The position numbers were made by a program, and so were the translations under genes. The notes below the pieces were generated by a model. That model did no database searches. It saw nothing but the letters and a program-made list of their open reading frames with translations, and had not been told where the DNA came from. Positions 22,431-33,000 of a stretch of 64,000 bases of DNA are shown one piece after another. This DNA comes from Epichloe hybrida (Eukaryota > Ascomycota > Sordariomycetes > Hypocreales > Clavicipitaceae). Position 1 is the stretch's first letter; each line of letters begins with the position of its first letter. The stretch is taken from contig JAFEKR010000015.1 of assembly GCA_019022495.1 (NCBI GenBank), positions 124,001 to 188,000 on the forward strand, written 5' to 3'.

Positions 22431-22766
22431 GGGACCCACAGACAACGGGCCGATTGGTTCGATGAATATCTATTACGGTCTAGCTCTGATGTCGGGTCAC
22501 AATCAGCCCATTGACTCTCAATCTCATGCTGCACGAGAGCCGAAAGAGATGGTGAAGCTGAATACTTGGACGTAGATTATGAGTGTGCCTCAGCGACTGA
22601 GCTGATGCCAAGTGCTCGAATAGCCCATTTATGCTAAGCCCGGCCCAGGTCGAACTGGTCGCATGTACCATGGACGCAGCTCCGAAATAATATCGGACGA
22701 GGCTCTTGATTTTGCTGCTGCAGGAGCCTTCAATATACATCTCACTTCTCATGGGATCTGTGTCGA

Positions 22767-23430
22767 ATGAGGAGCAGCCTGCTTGACATGATGGACTCTG
22801 CAGGTCTCTTCGACGTGATACTGGCCATTCACGGCGAATCACCCGGTCTCAAATGGGCAGGCACTAAGACTGGACCAGACAGCAAGTCTGTGAGTATTGA
22901 AACTTCGCATGTAAGTCGCGTTCAAGACTTTCCTTTTCCTTCTACCGAATGCGAATCCTCTCGCTAAATACTCCCTCTCGGACTGTAGGCAACTGGAACA
23001 AGTGCAGCACATGTTATAGTGGAAGTTTACTTGTCCGAGCAAACCATCAACATCACCTGTCCTGCCTACAAAGAAGCAGCGAGATGAGCAAAGAGGCTCG
23101 CTGGCTTGATTTCTCAAACTATCACGACCCTTGTGAAAAGTCCAGATGAGCGACTGTGCGACCTTGACTTGCTCCCGCCTTCTGACGCCGTGGAGATTGC
23201 ACGCTGGAATGACAGAGACCTGCTGGAATGACAGAGACCTGGGTTCATATCAAACCTGTCTCCATGATGAGATCCGCAAACGAGCAGGGGAGCGTCCTGA
23301 TGGTCCCGCTGTCTGTTGCGTCTCGAGGATGTTGCAGGGCAGATGGGTGATATCATTGTAGCCCTGGGCTTGGGTGTCGTAATCATGCTTCACTTCCTGA
23401 AATATAGCCATGGCTTCCAGAAAAAATAAA
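22767..23430 (+). pseudogene. NRPS condensation/adenylation junction fragment
   Basis: Conceptual pieces in the plus direction match the end of a fungal NRPS condensation domain and the start of an adenylation domain. They are SAGLFDVILAIHGES (from 22767), VIVEVYLSEQTINIT (about 23010), ISQTITTLVKSPDERLCDLD then LLPPSDAVEIARWNDRDL (about 23110-23222), SYQTCLHDEIRKRAGERPDG with PAVC (about 23245-23320), and VAGQMGDIIVALGLG (about 23325-23375). The order and spacing fit the C-to-A linker with its W-N motif and the HDEI...RPDGPAV entry of an A domain. It is broken by an in-frame TGA, frameshifts and an exact 19-bp direct duplication (23204-23222 and 23223-23241). Nothing downstream continues the A domain. 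Confidence 0.68.
23204..23241. repeat. Exact 19-bp tandem duplication
   Basis: CTGGAATGACAGAGACCTG occurs twice head to tail. Removing one copy restores the NRPS-like reading across WNDRDL into GSYQTCL, so the duplication is a frame-breaking lesion within the NRPS relic. Confidence 0.9.
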
Positions 23431-24354
23431 ACAAAATTACCAAATTGCTCGTCTGGGGAAATGTTTGTCTCGTTCAGATGCCAGCCTGCCACGATGCCTT
23501 TGCCTTGCCCCCAACGTCTACTACTGTATTGATACTAATATGCCACTTCCACGTGTTATCCCGCGTCAGCTGAGGCGGCTACAACACGACGTGGCAATAC
23601 GTAGTAAATGTAGTGAGACGGCACAGCGAGTGTAATATGAGCCTGCATTGTGAAGAATCCAGACTGGTCATGAACTTGTCTGCTTTCTTTGCCGAGCCCC
23701 GCTCGAAGCTGTCGGTGTCATCAACAAATCAACAATTTCTGATCGATGTCATTGCCCGCAGGCAGGCGTCAACTCTCCCCGGGACGTAAGATGGATTCAT
23801 GCGCGCTTCGAATTCCCCGAGTGCCATCTCAGCACAAACTCAGCAAATGAGCTGGTCATCTTCTGCATCGCTGAAGTTCCAATCAAGCACTCCCTAGCAT
23901 GAGCTGCCAAGAAGCTGTGCTGTTCGAGAGCAACGTGTTTGCTTCACAAATCTTGCGTCTCCAAGTACCGAAGACCGGGTATTCGCAGAGATTCTCTACA
24001 ATCCCTGTTCATAGGTACAAGGCTCATTATAACTGAGGTCATGGCCAGGAACGGACTTTTGCCTCTGACCTTCAACAAAACGAAGGAGGATAAGCCGATA
24101 CAAAAAGTCTACTCCTGCGAAGACCGTCTGTCCGACAGAAACAAAAAAAAAACAGAAAACAGTTAAAAATTTTTTTTTTACCCAAGTAGTCTTTGGCAAG
24201 CAGATGGAAGAACAATTATTATGCCAAGCAATTGAAAACCATTCGGGTACCAGGAACCAGTCTCCTATATTCATTGCGACTACTGTCTAGTCTGTTATTG
24301 TCTACAATCGAGTCCATCTCGGCTTCCATGTCTGAAATCGGAACGTGCAAAAAC
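23431..24354. other. Region between NRPS relic and phosphatase gene
   Basis: About 0.9 kb with no supported gene. Fragments of open frame occur between 23640 and 24160 but show no domain. An A run and a T run lie at about 24143-24180. Confidence 0.4.
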
Positions 24355-26455
24355 TTACAGATTCGGCCTGTTGATGACTTTTATGCGGCCCTCCACACAT
24401 GGCGAGACAACGGGTAATCCACTCACCGGATGCCGTCTGAGTATGATTTCCTTCTGTGCTCTTCTTATCCCTTCCGTGTTCTCGTCCACGATCGGACACC
24501 CTCCATCGTCTTTGTCTCCTTCGCCTGTAAACTCAAATACCTGTAGCAGGAGATTTGTGTCTGTCATGGCGCCCTCTGCATCCACAAGGCTCTCTGCAGC
24601 GCGGAAGCAGGAATAGCCATCAAAGCCTGATGCTATAAAGTCCACCATGGCAATCGTGTAGGTGGTTTCGGGTGCCACCAACCTTGGCGGGCTGTTTCTC
24701 GGCATGTAAACAATGTCGCTGACTCGCTTTCCCTCACTGCAGGTCCAGTCAACTGTCATGCCCAGACCTGATGTTTGCAGAAAACGTCCATCTGTGTGCG
24801 CATTGGAAACTGAGTTTTCGAGCGCCTCAGCCAGGACGCGGCCACTGACACGTTTGACCACAAAGGCATTGTCAAAGGGGCTGATGTCGATGATGTCTCG
24901 GATTAGCATGGGCTCATCCGGTCCAGGATTGATGATCCTGTCACATCGGATAGCTCCACTGTTGACGAATGCAATGTCCGTGTTGTAAAAGGACCGGACT
25001 ATATCGGCAAGCATATTGCCGAGATTGGCTTCTCTGCTTCGAACAACGGCGGTCCTACCTTCGAGCGGCGCATCGGTCATGACCAGGGGCTTTGCCACCA
25101 TCTTGGCGACCTTGGCTTGAACGCCTGCGATGACTTGTGACGTATTGGGACATGGCGGTATTTTCGCGTAGTTTGGCAGACTTTTGATGTCTGGGACCTG
25201 GGTGACTACGTGATGGATGCATCAATTGTCAGCTTAGTCGTCCTTCATAACGGATTGGAAAGACACAGAGTGAGTGGGGTAGGAAACATATGAAGAGTTG
25301 GGAACATCTTCCCAAAAAATCGATCAATAAAAGAAACAGCAAATAAAGGTGCGGAGAGGCAGGACAGCCCAAAACTTACGCTTTGTATGCAGTATTGATG
25401 AAGTCCCATCAGGATATTTGGCCACCCTTAGCCGCATTATTGATAATCCTCTCCAATCAGTGCCGCTTTTCACAATATGCACGTCGCCCAAGGTAGATAA
25501 ACCAGCGCCATCACCAGGATGGGAACCCTCTCGAGCAACGTTGGGGTTGGTATCCGAATCAGTGAAAGCTCGTTGAACAATGTCATGATCATGGCCACCT
25601 AGCAACAGATCTATCCTTCCGCTGCCAGTGTGAGTATTTTTCGAAACAGCCATGTCCTCTGCCAGACGCATGTGTGTCAATGCGATTACAAGATCACACC
25701 TTTCCCGCTCTCGCAGTTGTCGCGCCGTGCGATTTGCAAAGACAGCAGGATCTTTTATGTCGCAGCTCGGTAAATGCTGGCAGTCTGATGGCCAATCACT
25801 AACAAAGGGAATTATAAGTAAGAAAAGAGGGGGGGGGGAGAGTGAAGGAACCCTCCCAAAAGTGAAGAAATTCATAATTATGTATCCACGAATGAAGAAA
25901 AGCAGGGGCCCCGGCAACTTACGTCCCGGCCAAGCCAAAGAAGCCTATCCTGAGTCCGGCGACTTCTCGAACAACATATTCGTGTGCCCGGGCTAATAGC
26001 TTGCTTTTCTGTCCACTGTGGGATTGAGATTGGTCACGAAGAACATTCGTCAACGTCCACGGGAACGACGTCATATCAGACAAGTCGTTGAGGCGACTCT
26101 CGCCAAAGTCAAAGTCGTGATTTCCATAACAGGCAACGTCGATTTTCATGGCGTTAAGCACCTCTGGCATGTGTCCACCATGAAGAACAGAAGCTTCTAA
26201 TGAGGGAGAGAATGCATCGCCGCTGAAAAGCCGCAGCCGATGCCCTGGGACAGAGACGTCACTGGTGACAAGGCCGGGGTCAGCCATGATGGAGGCGAAG
26301 CGTGCAACATGGTCGGCGTCGGCGATATGATACTGCAGCCGGAGTGCGAAATGGTCTCAGGATTTGCACATGCGGCATCTGGGTATCAGTAGTTGGTAAT
26401 TTGTACATACCACGTCGTTGAAATGAAGGAGCGTGATGTCTCGTAAATGGACCAT
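24355..26455 (-). CDS. UshA/5'-nucleotidase-type metallophosphatase
   Basis: Four exons (26455-26411, 26332-25923, 25798-25380, 25205-24355) give 574 residues. The N-terminal calcineurin-like metallophosphatase domain has the metal-binding motifs LLHFNDVYH (D-x-H, split by intron 1), GDAFSPS, YGNHDFDFGE, ALTHMR and LLGGHDHD. The 5'-nucleotidase C-terminal domain follows, with VNSGAIRCDR, DISPFDN, and a GLGMTVDW segment. There is no signal peptide, so a cytosolic enzyme is likely, unlike bacterial UshA. Known family members hydrolyse nucleotides or related phosphoesters with two metal ions; the substrate is not deducible. The stop TAA overlaps a GTAAGT sequence, but no acceptor at a sensible distance supports another exon. 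It borders the accessory island. Confidence 0.9.
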
Positions 26456-29400
26456 GTTGGCTGGCTAGTCGCAGTTGTTCTTGGGGAAGCAGGGCGACGC
26501 TGATCGTACGTCGAGGCCTACATGTACAGTCATTGTGGGTCTACATGACTACATGTCGTTAGTCACAGTTAAGCGCAGAAAACCGAAAACCCTAGAGAGA
26601 GCGGCTTTGGAGGCGGGCTGAGCGGAAGTAGAGGTACTCTGACGTACCCATTAGTTTGCTAACAGCTGTTAGTAGTAGCTACCCCACGTCTTGTAGTCGT
26701 GCAAAGTGTATAAGAGTAACGAAATAAGGAAAATCGGGTGCTTTGTAGCTTTGTTGGCTGTTAACACAATTTTGATGATCCTGCATGGATTGGCAGACTT
26801 TCTACCAGTCGCTCATCTACCAAATTATGCGACCGAGTTAGGTGTACGAGCCTTGAATGGTGCATTGCTTATCACACACACATGAGTTTATCGGGCATGA
26901 TCGAACAGACGTTTTTGGATTTACCCCCGTTCGTCAGTCTGTAGCTTACCGAAGATATGAAGACTCGAGGCTAATCGTTCCATGTTATTCGTTTTGGCGT
27001 GCAAATGAGTGCTCTATTGCATTTCTTCCTGCTTGTCTCTGGCGCGCTGCTGTCTTCGTATTAATGCTGCAGCTGTTGGGTACGGGGTATATGTCAGCCG
27101 GGGTCTTATCCAACAGCGAGCATTATGCATCCAGTCTGGATACGGGGCAGGTGCATGGCGTGGCGAAGAGCTACGACCGATGAACAAGTTGGCAAGAGAC
27201 GAGGCGAACTCTCAGTTACCTGGTAGCTACGCCGCCAAATGAGGCATGTCCAACGAGACTGAGCTTGGCATTCGGGGCAGCCCTGTGTGTAAAGCGGCCG
27301 ACGAGACTTCAACTTGCCGTTCCTGAAGTTCTCTGGCTAGCCCTCTCTCCGTAATAGGACGAGGTCCAACCTACAAGTAGGAGCAAGCAAGGCTTGGTGG
27401 AAAGATGACGAAGATGCCGAATAGTTGGTATCTCTGAAAGGAAAACGTGAACATGAACCGGTGCGAAGCTGTGGCTGTTCTTTATCTTGCCCACTGGCTT
27501 TATCCTCTGCTATTGTCAAGGCACCTGCCCTGACCACACTGCACAACTGGTGCGCAAGTGCTGCCATGAGCATCATCACGTCCGAGGGTTGCATCATGAC
27601 CGCTACCTTCAGACACTTCAGCTATAGCAAGTCATGTCAAAGGACCCACCGAGGGCATCTCCCGCAATTACTAACACGTAATCCCGAGGCAAGACAGTAG
27701 GTGACTGACATATAAACCTATTGCGGAAGGTGATGTCTCAGACGTGATACACCTGACTCTTAAATATTCGCCGAGATAACGCGCGACTTTGACCGCTATT
27801 CAGCAGCCCTCCTCCCAAGATGGGCTCCAACTCAAGATGCAGAAGATGCTCCTACGCGCGGACAAGTGAATCTTCTGGGCTCCGTTGTTGAAGTTTGTAT
27901 CGTGACGCGCGACCACGACGTATTCTTTCCCAGACGACTGGGAGTATCCACCGGCAGTCGAAGAATAGCTACGTTCGCTTCTTGATGAACTGAATGGTCG
28001 CAGGTGGCCAAAATGATAAGCCTTGCTGCTTGTCATGACGAATGGTGTACCTAGCCAAGGCGTCATTGCTATATCACGAGGAAGCCGCGGCGAAAAACCC
28101 ATGCCAGTTGATACATCATGGTCAAAATGAGCAGAAGGGTATTTTGCTCCAGTCGGACGTCGTTTCTTGCGGATCGGTTCTCGCTATGGTCGGGTTCTTG
28201 ACGCACAGGTGTTTCTGGAAGTCGTACAACCTTGAGGCTCGGGGTGTCAGGTTCTGACACGGCCGACACGAGGCATCGGAGACAGCCGATGCATGCATGC
28301 CTTGCCTGGATACAGCACTTGAAGAGAGCGGAGGAAGTAGGCGTGTAAACGGCTTCTGGTCATCTCATCGTCCAGAGAAGAGCAGCCGTGGCCCATGGCA
28401 TACGTGGCCAACTTGTCGTGAGTCAGGCATCCACGAGCCATTGCCGCGGTGGAAAAAGCAAGACCGAAAGGGGCCCACCTCGAGCGAACCGAAAGTTCCG
28501 AAGACACAGCCACTACGGATTAATTCGTACATGTATGTATGCCTGTATTAAACTGGTGCTGTCCGCAGGCTCCTTGCAAAGTAACAGGCCAAAATTTCAT
28601 CATTAGGAGTGTCTTGTTCCCAGGGGGTCACAGGCTTTGGCGAATTGGGAGAGTTGCCATCAATCAGACATCAGTGCCATGACAAAGATTATCCGTCGCC
28701 CGCTAGGCCACATCAATTGCCGGTCATGGAACCGGTCATGGAACCAGTCATGGAGATGGAAGGGACAACCAATCACTCAAAAAGCATAACCTGGCAGCAG
28801 AAGGCGAACAATCCATCATAATCCATCATTGAACTACATGGAACACTCGGTACGGATTGCCAGACATCTTATCTATCTGCCTGCAGGGGTGCATGCATAT
28901 GCACAATACAAGACAAGTTTCGAATGTCTACTGTGCACGAAGACGGCGGCATGCCAATTCGATCCGATGTTCACTGCTATTACGGAGCGAGAAGCATTCT
29001 CATTGGCAGGGGCAGAAAAGAACAGAAGGAAAAAAGAAGAAGCCAATTCGACCCGAATGGACTTTGTTTTGTCGCCAACAGCGTTTTTCGTGGAGCTCAT
29101 GCGCAAGGACGGACCACAGAGACCAGACCAGAGAGAGATCCAGAGAGAGACCAAAGCGGAGCCCCAGCCACAGAACGGGGCTAGTGGGACTAAGAGGGAA
29201 ATTAAGCGAAAAGCAGCGACAGGCACCGTTGGTTGGCAGGCTGAGCGGCGCGTGTATAAAAATACAGGACACACATTATACAAAGACCGGGCCTGCCCTC
29301 CACTCGATTTCTCCCGTTCCGTCCCCAGCTGATGAGAGGCACCAGCCGCGACCGACACAGTCGCCATCGCATCGCAGTGCGCCGCCGCACAAAACACGCA

Positions 29401-30014
29401 CCCACGCACCAGACAGACACCACCGCCACCGGTCACGCACCTACATAATTACTTGGGCTCACGCGCACGCGCACGCATCGCACAGGGGGGGCGCCACACC
29501 ATCAACTCCAGCCACAACCCGCAGCCACATCTAGAAGCTGCCTGCCACCTACGGAGTACAGCTGGTAGCTTTTGAGTGGACATCTGCTTGCAGCTGGTGT
29601 AGGCATCATTAACCTACCCACACTATAAACATCAAGGGCGGCTTCTCACATCTATGCTATACACACACTGGCAATCCAATCATCTTTGCCGAAAATTTTC
29701 ATATATTACCAGACCGTGCGGTAAGACTCATGTTGCTTCGTTCCTCCGGATAGCTGGGCCGTCACTTGAGGTTACCTCCTTCCCATCAATACCCAAAGGC
29801 TCAAGACGTCCCTCGTTGACTCCTTTCGAGACTCAATCATCTTCGGATTGCACTTGTCGTACCGGAAGCCATCAGTCCACACATCACCTCCCCCGGGGTG
29901 CAGTGCATTGGCCAATCGTCCAGTAACTGCACCTCGAAAAGGGACGCCTTATTTATTAGTCATCAATGGTATGATCAGGAAATCATATCGCATCCACATT
30001 GTCTTTAGACCACA
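26456..30014. other. 3.5-kb gene-free interval upstream of MOT1
   Basis: No gene can be supported here. Short open frames on both strands (longest 225 codons at 28857-29534) lack domains and overlap each other. The interval holds a 12-bp tandem repeat at 28721-28755, a TATA-like GTATAAAAATAC near 29252, a CAC/GCAC-rich leader (29390-29490), a TACGGAGTAC motif at 29550, and a two-codon upstream ORF at 29966. Confidence 0.45.
28721..28755. repeat. 12-bp tandem repeat (GGTCATGGAACC)
   Basis: Nearly three consecutive copies of GGTCATGGAACC, the last with two or three mismatches. No gene spans it. Confidence 0.75.
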
Positions 30015-33000
30015 ATGGCGTCTAGACTGGATCGGTTGGTGACGATTCTCGAAACCGGAAGCACTCGACTCATTCGAGAGACCGCCGTCAATCAACTTGC
30101 CGACTGGCAAAAGCAACATCCAGACGAGCTTTTCAATCTCTTGTCTCGTGTTGTCCCCTATCTCAGACACAAGGACTGGGAAACTCGCAGTACTGCGGCC
30201 AAGGCCATTGGAAAAATCGTCGAGAATGCACCTCTTTATGATCCGAATGAAGGGGATGGCTCGTCAGAGCCCAAAAACGGAGAAAGTCCCGGCGAAAATG
30301 ACCACATTAAGAAAGAGGACCCTGACAGGGACTCCCTTCTTGACGAAGGGGATATGCTAAAATTTGAGTCGCTCAATGTCGAATCAATTTTGAAGTATGG
30401 TCGAGAATTGCTTCGTGGTGGAGGAATCGAATACAACTTGGCTGCATTGGACCCACAAGCGCGCTTGATACATCAGAAAAAGACACTTCTTGGCAGACTG
30501 GGGCTGCTTGGACGGAAGTTCGAAGACGAAGAAATACCAATTATCGCGGATGGCCAGGCTGTGCCTACGACGTCAATCGAAGTCACAAACGGCAATGGGC
30601 GAGCCAGAAGCGATAGCGTGTCTCTCCGTCAGGGGGGCGAAGATTCTCAACTTAGCTCGAGACAACTAAATGTGTTGAAGCGGAAACGAAAGAGGGAGGC
30701 AATGAAGGCCTCACAAGGCATAGGAGGATTTGGCGACCTGTCTCTACGCCGTTCGACAACTGCTGGATCAGAAGGTTTTGGCGGTGACGAAACCCCCGCA
30801 GCCGAAGAAGAGTCCAAGAAGAACGGCAGAATGAACGATTACTTTAATTTGGAACGCCCTGCCGATGTCAACGAGGACACCAAGGTTGTCAGCGAATTCA
30901 AGGGATCTGTCATCCCGATCAAGTCTGAACTCGAGGTGGACGATACGATGGAGGGAGCTGAGTGGCCATACGAACGTTTGTGTGACTTTCTCAAAGTTGA
31001 TCTCTTCGACCCTTCGTGGGAAACTCGCCACGGAGCTGCCATGGGACTGCGAGATGTCGTGAGAGTCCATGGTGCTGGTGCTGGTCGGATTCATGGAAAG
31101 TCCAAGGAGGAGAACGACAGCCATAATCGCAAATGGCTGGATGATCTTGCCTGTCGCCTTTGCTGCGTCTTGATGCTAGATCGGTTTACTGACTACAGTT
31201 CAGACACATCCGTTGCTCCCATCAGGGAGACGATTGGTCAAACTCTTGGCTCAGCACTAAAGCACATCCCCTCCGCCTCTGTTCGCGACATCTATCATAT
31301 TCTGTATCGCATGGTCATGCAAGAAGACCTAGAGCTCGAGCGCCCTGTGTGGGCCGTTTGCCACGGTGGCATGGTTGGCCTTCGATATGTCGTCGCCGTG
31401 AGAAAAGACCTCCTCTTACTGGATGGCGACATGATCGACGGTATCATCAGAGCAGTGATGAAGGGATTGGGCGATGTGGACGACGATGTTCGCTCCGTCA
31501 GTGCTGCTACTCTGATTCCCATGGCTAAGGAGTTCGTCACGATGCGACCGAATGAATTGGATGGCCTCACCAATATTGTTTGGGAGAGCTTGTCAAATTT
31601 GGGCGACGATCTTAGTGCCAGTACTGGCCGCATCATGGATCTTCTCGCCACTTTATGCGGCTTCCCCGAAGTCCTTGACGCGATGAAGACTTCTGCAGCG
31701 CAAGACGAAGAAAGGTCGTTCACTCTGCTGGTGCCACGACTGTACCCCTTCTTGCGTCACACTATCACACTGGTTCGCCTGGCCGTGTTGAAAGCTTTGC
31801 TGACATTTGCCAATTTGGGCGACGACGCATCTCATGGGTGGTTGAATGGCAGAATTTTGAGACTGATTTTCCAAAATATCCTGGTTGAGAGAGACCAGGA
31901 GACGCTCAACACATCATTAGAGCTCTGGAATGCACTGGTTTCCAGACTCGCTAAAAATCCCTCGGTTCTTGCCGATGAGTTTGCGCCTCACATTGACCCT
32001 CTCATGCAACTTACCCTCCACCCCATTGTCATCTCGCGCAATCCCATTCCCGTGAACGCTACCTTGTTCCAGAAGCCTTCAGGTGGCACGTACTCAGCGC
32101 AGGGAATGGCACCACCACCAGGTCGGCGAATGTCAACGCCAGAAGGAGCGGACAGAGCAACGAAGCGCCGTCGAAAGTCTGCAAAGGCGGATGAGCCAGT
32201 CTTGACGGGCATGACACACGATGTTGATGGCCACATGATGCAAGGTGACGTCGATTTGGTAGGCATGGATGTGCTGATACGGTCTCGAGTCTCTGCTTCG
32301 ACTGCAATGGGGAAAATCATGTCTCTGGTTCCTCCCACAAGTCTTGATGACTATGACGCCTTGCTTGTTCCCGGCTTAACATCTGCATTCTCATCCACGC
32401 AGCACGCAGCGTGCATGGTCATCGACGAATTCGCCAAAAACTGTCAGACATCTCATGAACCATCACGCTACACCGACCACCTGCAGCGTATCTTGGACCT
32501 GGATCGACCATCATCGTACAGAGATCTGGTCAACTTTGTGCACCGCGCCAGAACTCAATGTCAACAACTCATCCATCTCTTCCGGGACCACGGCAAAGTT
32601 TCTCACAGCAAGCTGCCAATCCTGCCAGTGATTGTGCAAGGCGAGCCGGAAGCTGGCCCGAGTGCCTTTTCCATTGCAACTGCCCAGAAGTGTGTCAATG
32701 AAGATTATGAGAAACTCAAGAAATCAATGCCTCCAGGCCAACGCTTGATTGCCAGTCAGCAGTTGGAAGAAGCACGGGCTGTCGCAGTATCAGTTATCGA
32801 GGAAGCCACCGCCTTCAAGGACGCCCGTGACATGAGAATCAAGGCCGGTGCTGCATGTGCATTGGTCGCAATGAAGCTGTTGCCTAAGAAACCTAGCCCA
32901 CTGATCAAGGGCATTATGGAATCAGTCAAGACAGAAGAAAGCCAACTTCTCCAACACAGATCTTCTGCAACTATTGCTCAGCTTGTTCAGCTCTTCGCCG

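Noticed and set aside
17586..23430. RIP (repeat-induced point mutation) as the cause of the pseudogene stops
   Set aside because: The clearest stops (TGG to TGA before ACG in relic B, Tyr to TAG in relic A) are not CpA-to-TpA changes, and the NRPS lesion is a duplication. AT richness alone is not enough.
24330..24357. Extra 3' exon for the metallophosphatase using the GTAAGT at its stop codon
   Set aside because: The nearest acceptor would make an intron of under 30 nt; the TAA stop is the simpler reading.
28857..29534. Plus-strand open frame of 225 codons upstream of MOT1
   Set aside because: Arg/His/Pro-rich translation of a CAC-repeat leader, with other long frames overlapping; no protein family features.
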